From NCBI GenBank assembly GCA_021812735.1, contig JAKAMV010000576.1, positions 1 to 6,754 of the forward strand: 6,754 bases of DNA, written 5' to 3'. This DNA is from Chloroflexota bacterium (GTDB taxonomy: Bacteria > Chloroflexota > Limnocylindria > Limnocylindrales > CSP1-4). The notes under the pieces were generated by a model that saw nothing but the letters and a program-made list of their open reading frames with translations, did not search any database and was not told the DNA's origin. The position numbers and the translations under genes were made by a program. This document shows positions 6,338-6,754 of this stretch, piece by piece. Within the stretch, counting starts at the first letter, position 1. Each line of letters opens with the position of its first letter.

Positions 6338-6754
6338 TCAACCCGAAACGGCTACCGTGATGGGCCGATCGACGCCGGTGGCGGCGATGGAGTACCTGCC
6401 GGCGGCCAGCGCGCCCAGGGCGACCGTGGCCTCCTTGTGGACCGCGATGGCCGGGCAGGCGATCCCGAGCTGCTGCGCCCCCTCGCGGACGGTCAGCGTG
6501 AACGTGCTGCCCTGGCGCGCCACCGCCACCTCGGCCAGTTCGCTGCAGGGTGCGGGCCCGCTCCACCAGGTCACGGTGGCGGTCACGCGCCCGCCGCTGA
6601 CGGATGCCGAGACGGCCTCGGCCCGCACGTCGTGCACGTCCAGGAGGTTCGCGACCGGGTGGACCACCGTGGGAGGCTGCTCGCGGATGGGGCCGATCGA
6701 CGCGCCGGGTCCGCCCGGCGAGATCGGGATCGGCGTCACGCCCGGCCCGCTGAC
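6338..6754 (-). CDS. C-terminal part of a probable exported protein of unknown function
   Basis: The frame is open from the right window edge to a TGA at 6338-6340, about 138 residues. A GTG at 6739 could be read as a start, but the frame continues through it to the edge and the first residues are a Pro/Gly-rich linker (PIPISPGGPG). The true start with any signal peptide or lipobox is therefore probably outside the window. The rest is a compact beta-rich domain. It begins near NLLDVHDVRAEAVS and has alternating strands (GRVTATVTWW, STFTLTVREG, EATVALGALAAGRYSIAATG). One Cys follows GPAP and a second, 30 residues later, is in GIACPAI. The two cysteines and the Gly/Ser/Thr-rich strands suggest an exported, disulfide-stabilised Ig-like fold. 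I do not recognise the family. It lies 34 bases before the protease on the same strand, so it may share a transcript or be a substrate or partner, but nothing shows this. Confidence 0.7.
   Translation of the reverse strand, partial: VSGPGVTPIPISPGGPGASIGPIREQPPTVVHPVANLLDVHDVRAEAVSASVSGGRVTATVTWWSGPAPCSELAEVAVARQGSTFTLTVREGAQQLGIACPAIAVHKEATVALGALAAGRYSIAATGVDRPITVAVSG

Noticed and set aside
5089..6360. A 423-codon plus-strand frame opposite the protease
   Set aside because: It is rich in Arg, Asp and His with no hydrophobic segments or motifs, while the minus-strand frame carries a full catalytic triad and membrane segments.
1..6754. CRISPR arrays, tRNA or rRNA genes, insertion sequences or phage genes
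   Set aside because: No regularly spaced repeats, cloverleaf-like segments, terminal inverted repeats, or transposase or integrase motifs were seen, and coding sequence fills nearly the whole window.

Overview
The window is very GC-rich, with C or G at almost every third codon position. All credible genes lie on the minus strand, so transcription runs from the right edge to the left edge. GTG starts are common, two 4-base GTGA stop/start overlaps are visible, and there is an F420-type luciferase-like oxidoreductase and a membrane-anchored MarP-type protease. This fits a high-GC bacterium of the Actinomycetota or Chloroflexota (for example a soil Chloroflexota lineage). The sequence alone does not settle the phylum. 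No RNA gene, CRISPR array, transposase, integrase or phage gene was seen.

In transcription order (right to left): (1) the C-terminal part of a probable exported, Pro/Gly-linked protein with two cysteines (6338-6754, cut by the window edge). (2) A CvpA-type membrane domain fused to a trypsin-like serine protease, closely matching the layout of mycobacterial MarP (5128-6303). (3) A 143-base gap with a hairpin and a possible promoter. (4) ilvD, dihydroxy-acid dehydratase (3236-4984). (5) A luciferase-like, probably F420-dependent oxidoreductase whose start is set by a perfect AGGAGG (2230-3177). (6) A tandem-GNAT acetyltransferase (1134-2171). (7) A divergent class-1-like dihydroorotate dehydrogenase homologue that overlaps the GNAT stop (31-1137). 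(8) The first 11 codons of another gene, which overlaps the stop of the dehydrogenase gene (1-34).

The block from ilvD leftward has short spacers (58, 58, -4 and -4 bases) and could be one transcript. ilvD makes the 2-keto acid precursors of valine, leucine and isoleucine. The dehydrogenase homologue resembles the pyrimidine enzyme but may use another substrate. No single pathway links these genes, so they look like a housekeeping run rather than a dedicated accessory system. The protease and the small exported protein next to it form a separate envelope-related pair. No gap longer than 300 bases lacks a gene. I found no convincing novel system. The most interesting points are the MarP-like protease with its conserved cysteine pair, and the changed flavin/substrate-site residues and Pro-rich tail of the dehydrogenase homologue.
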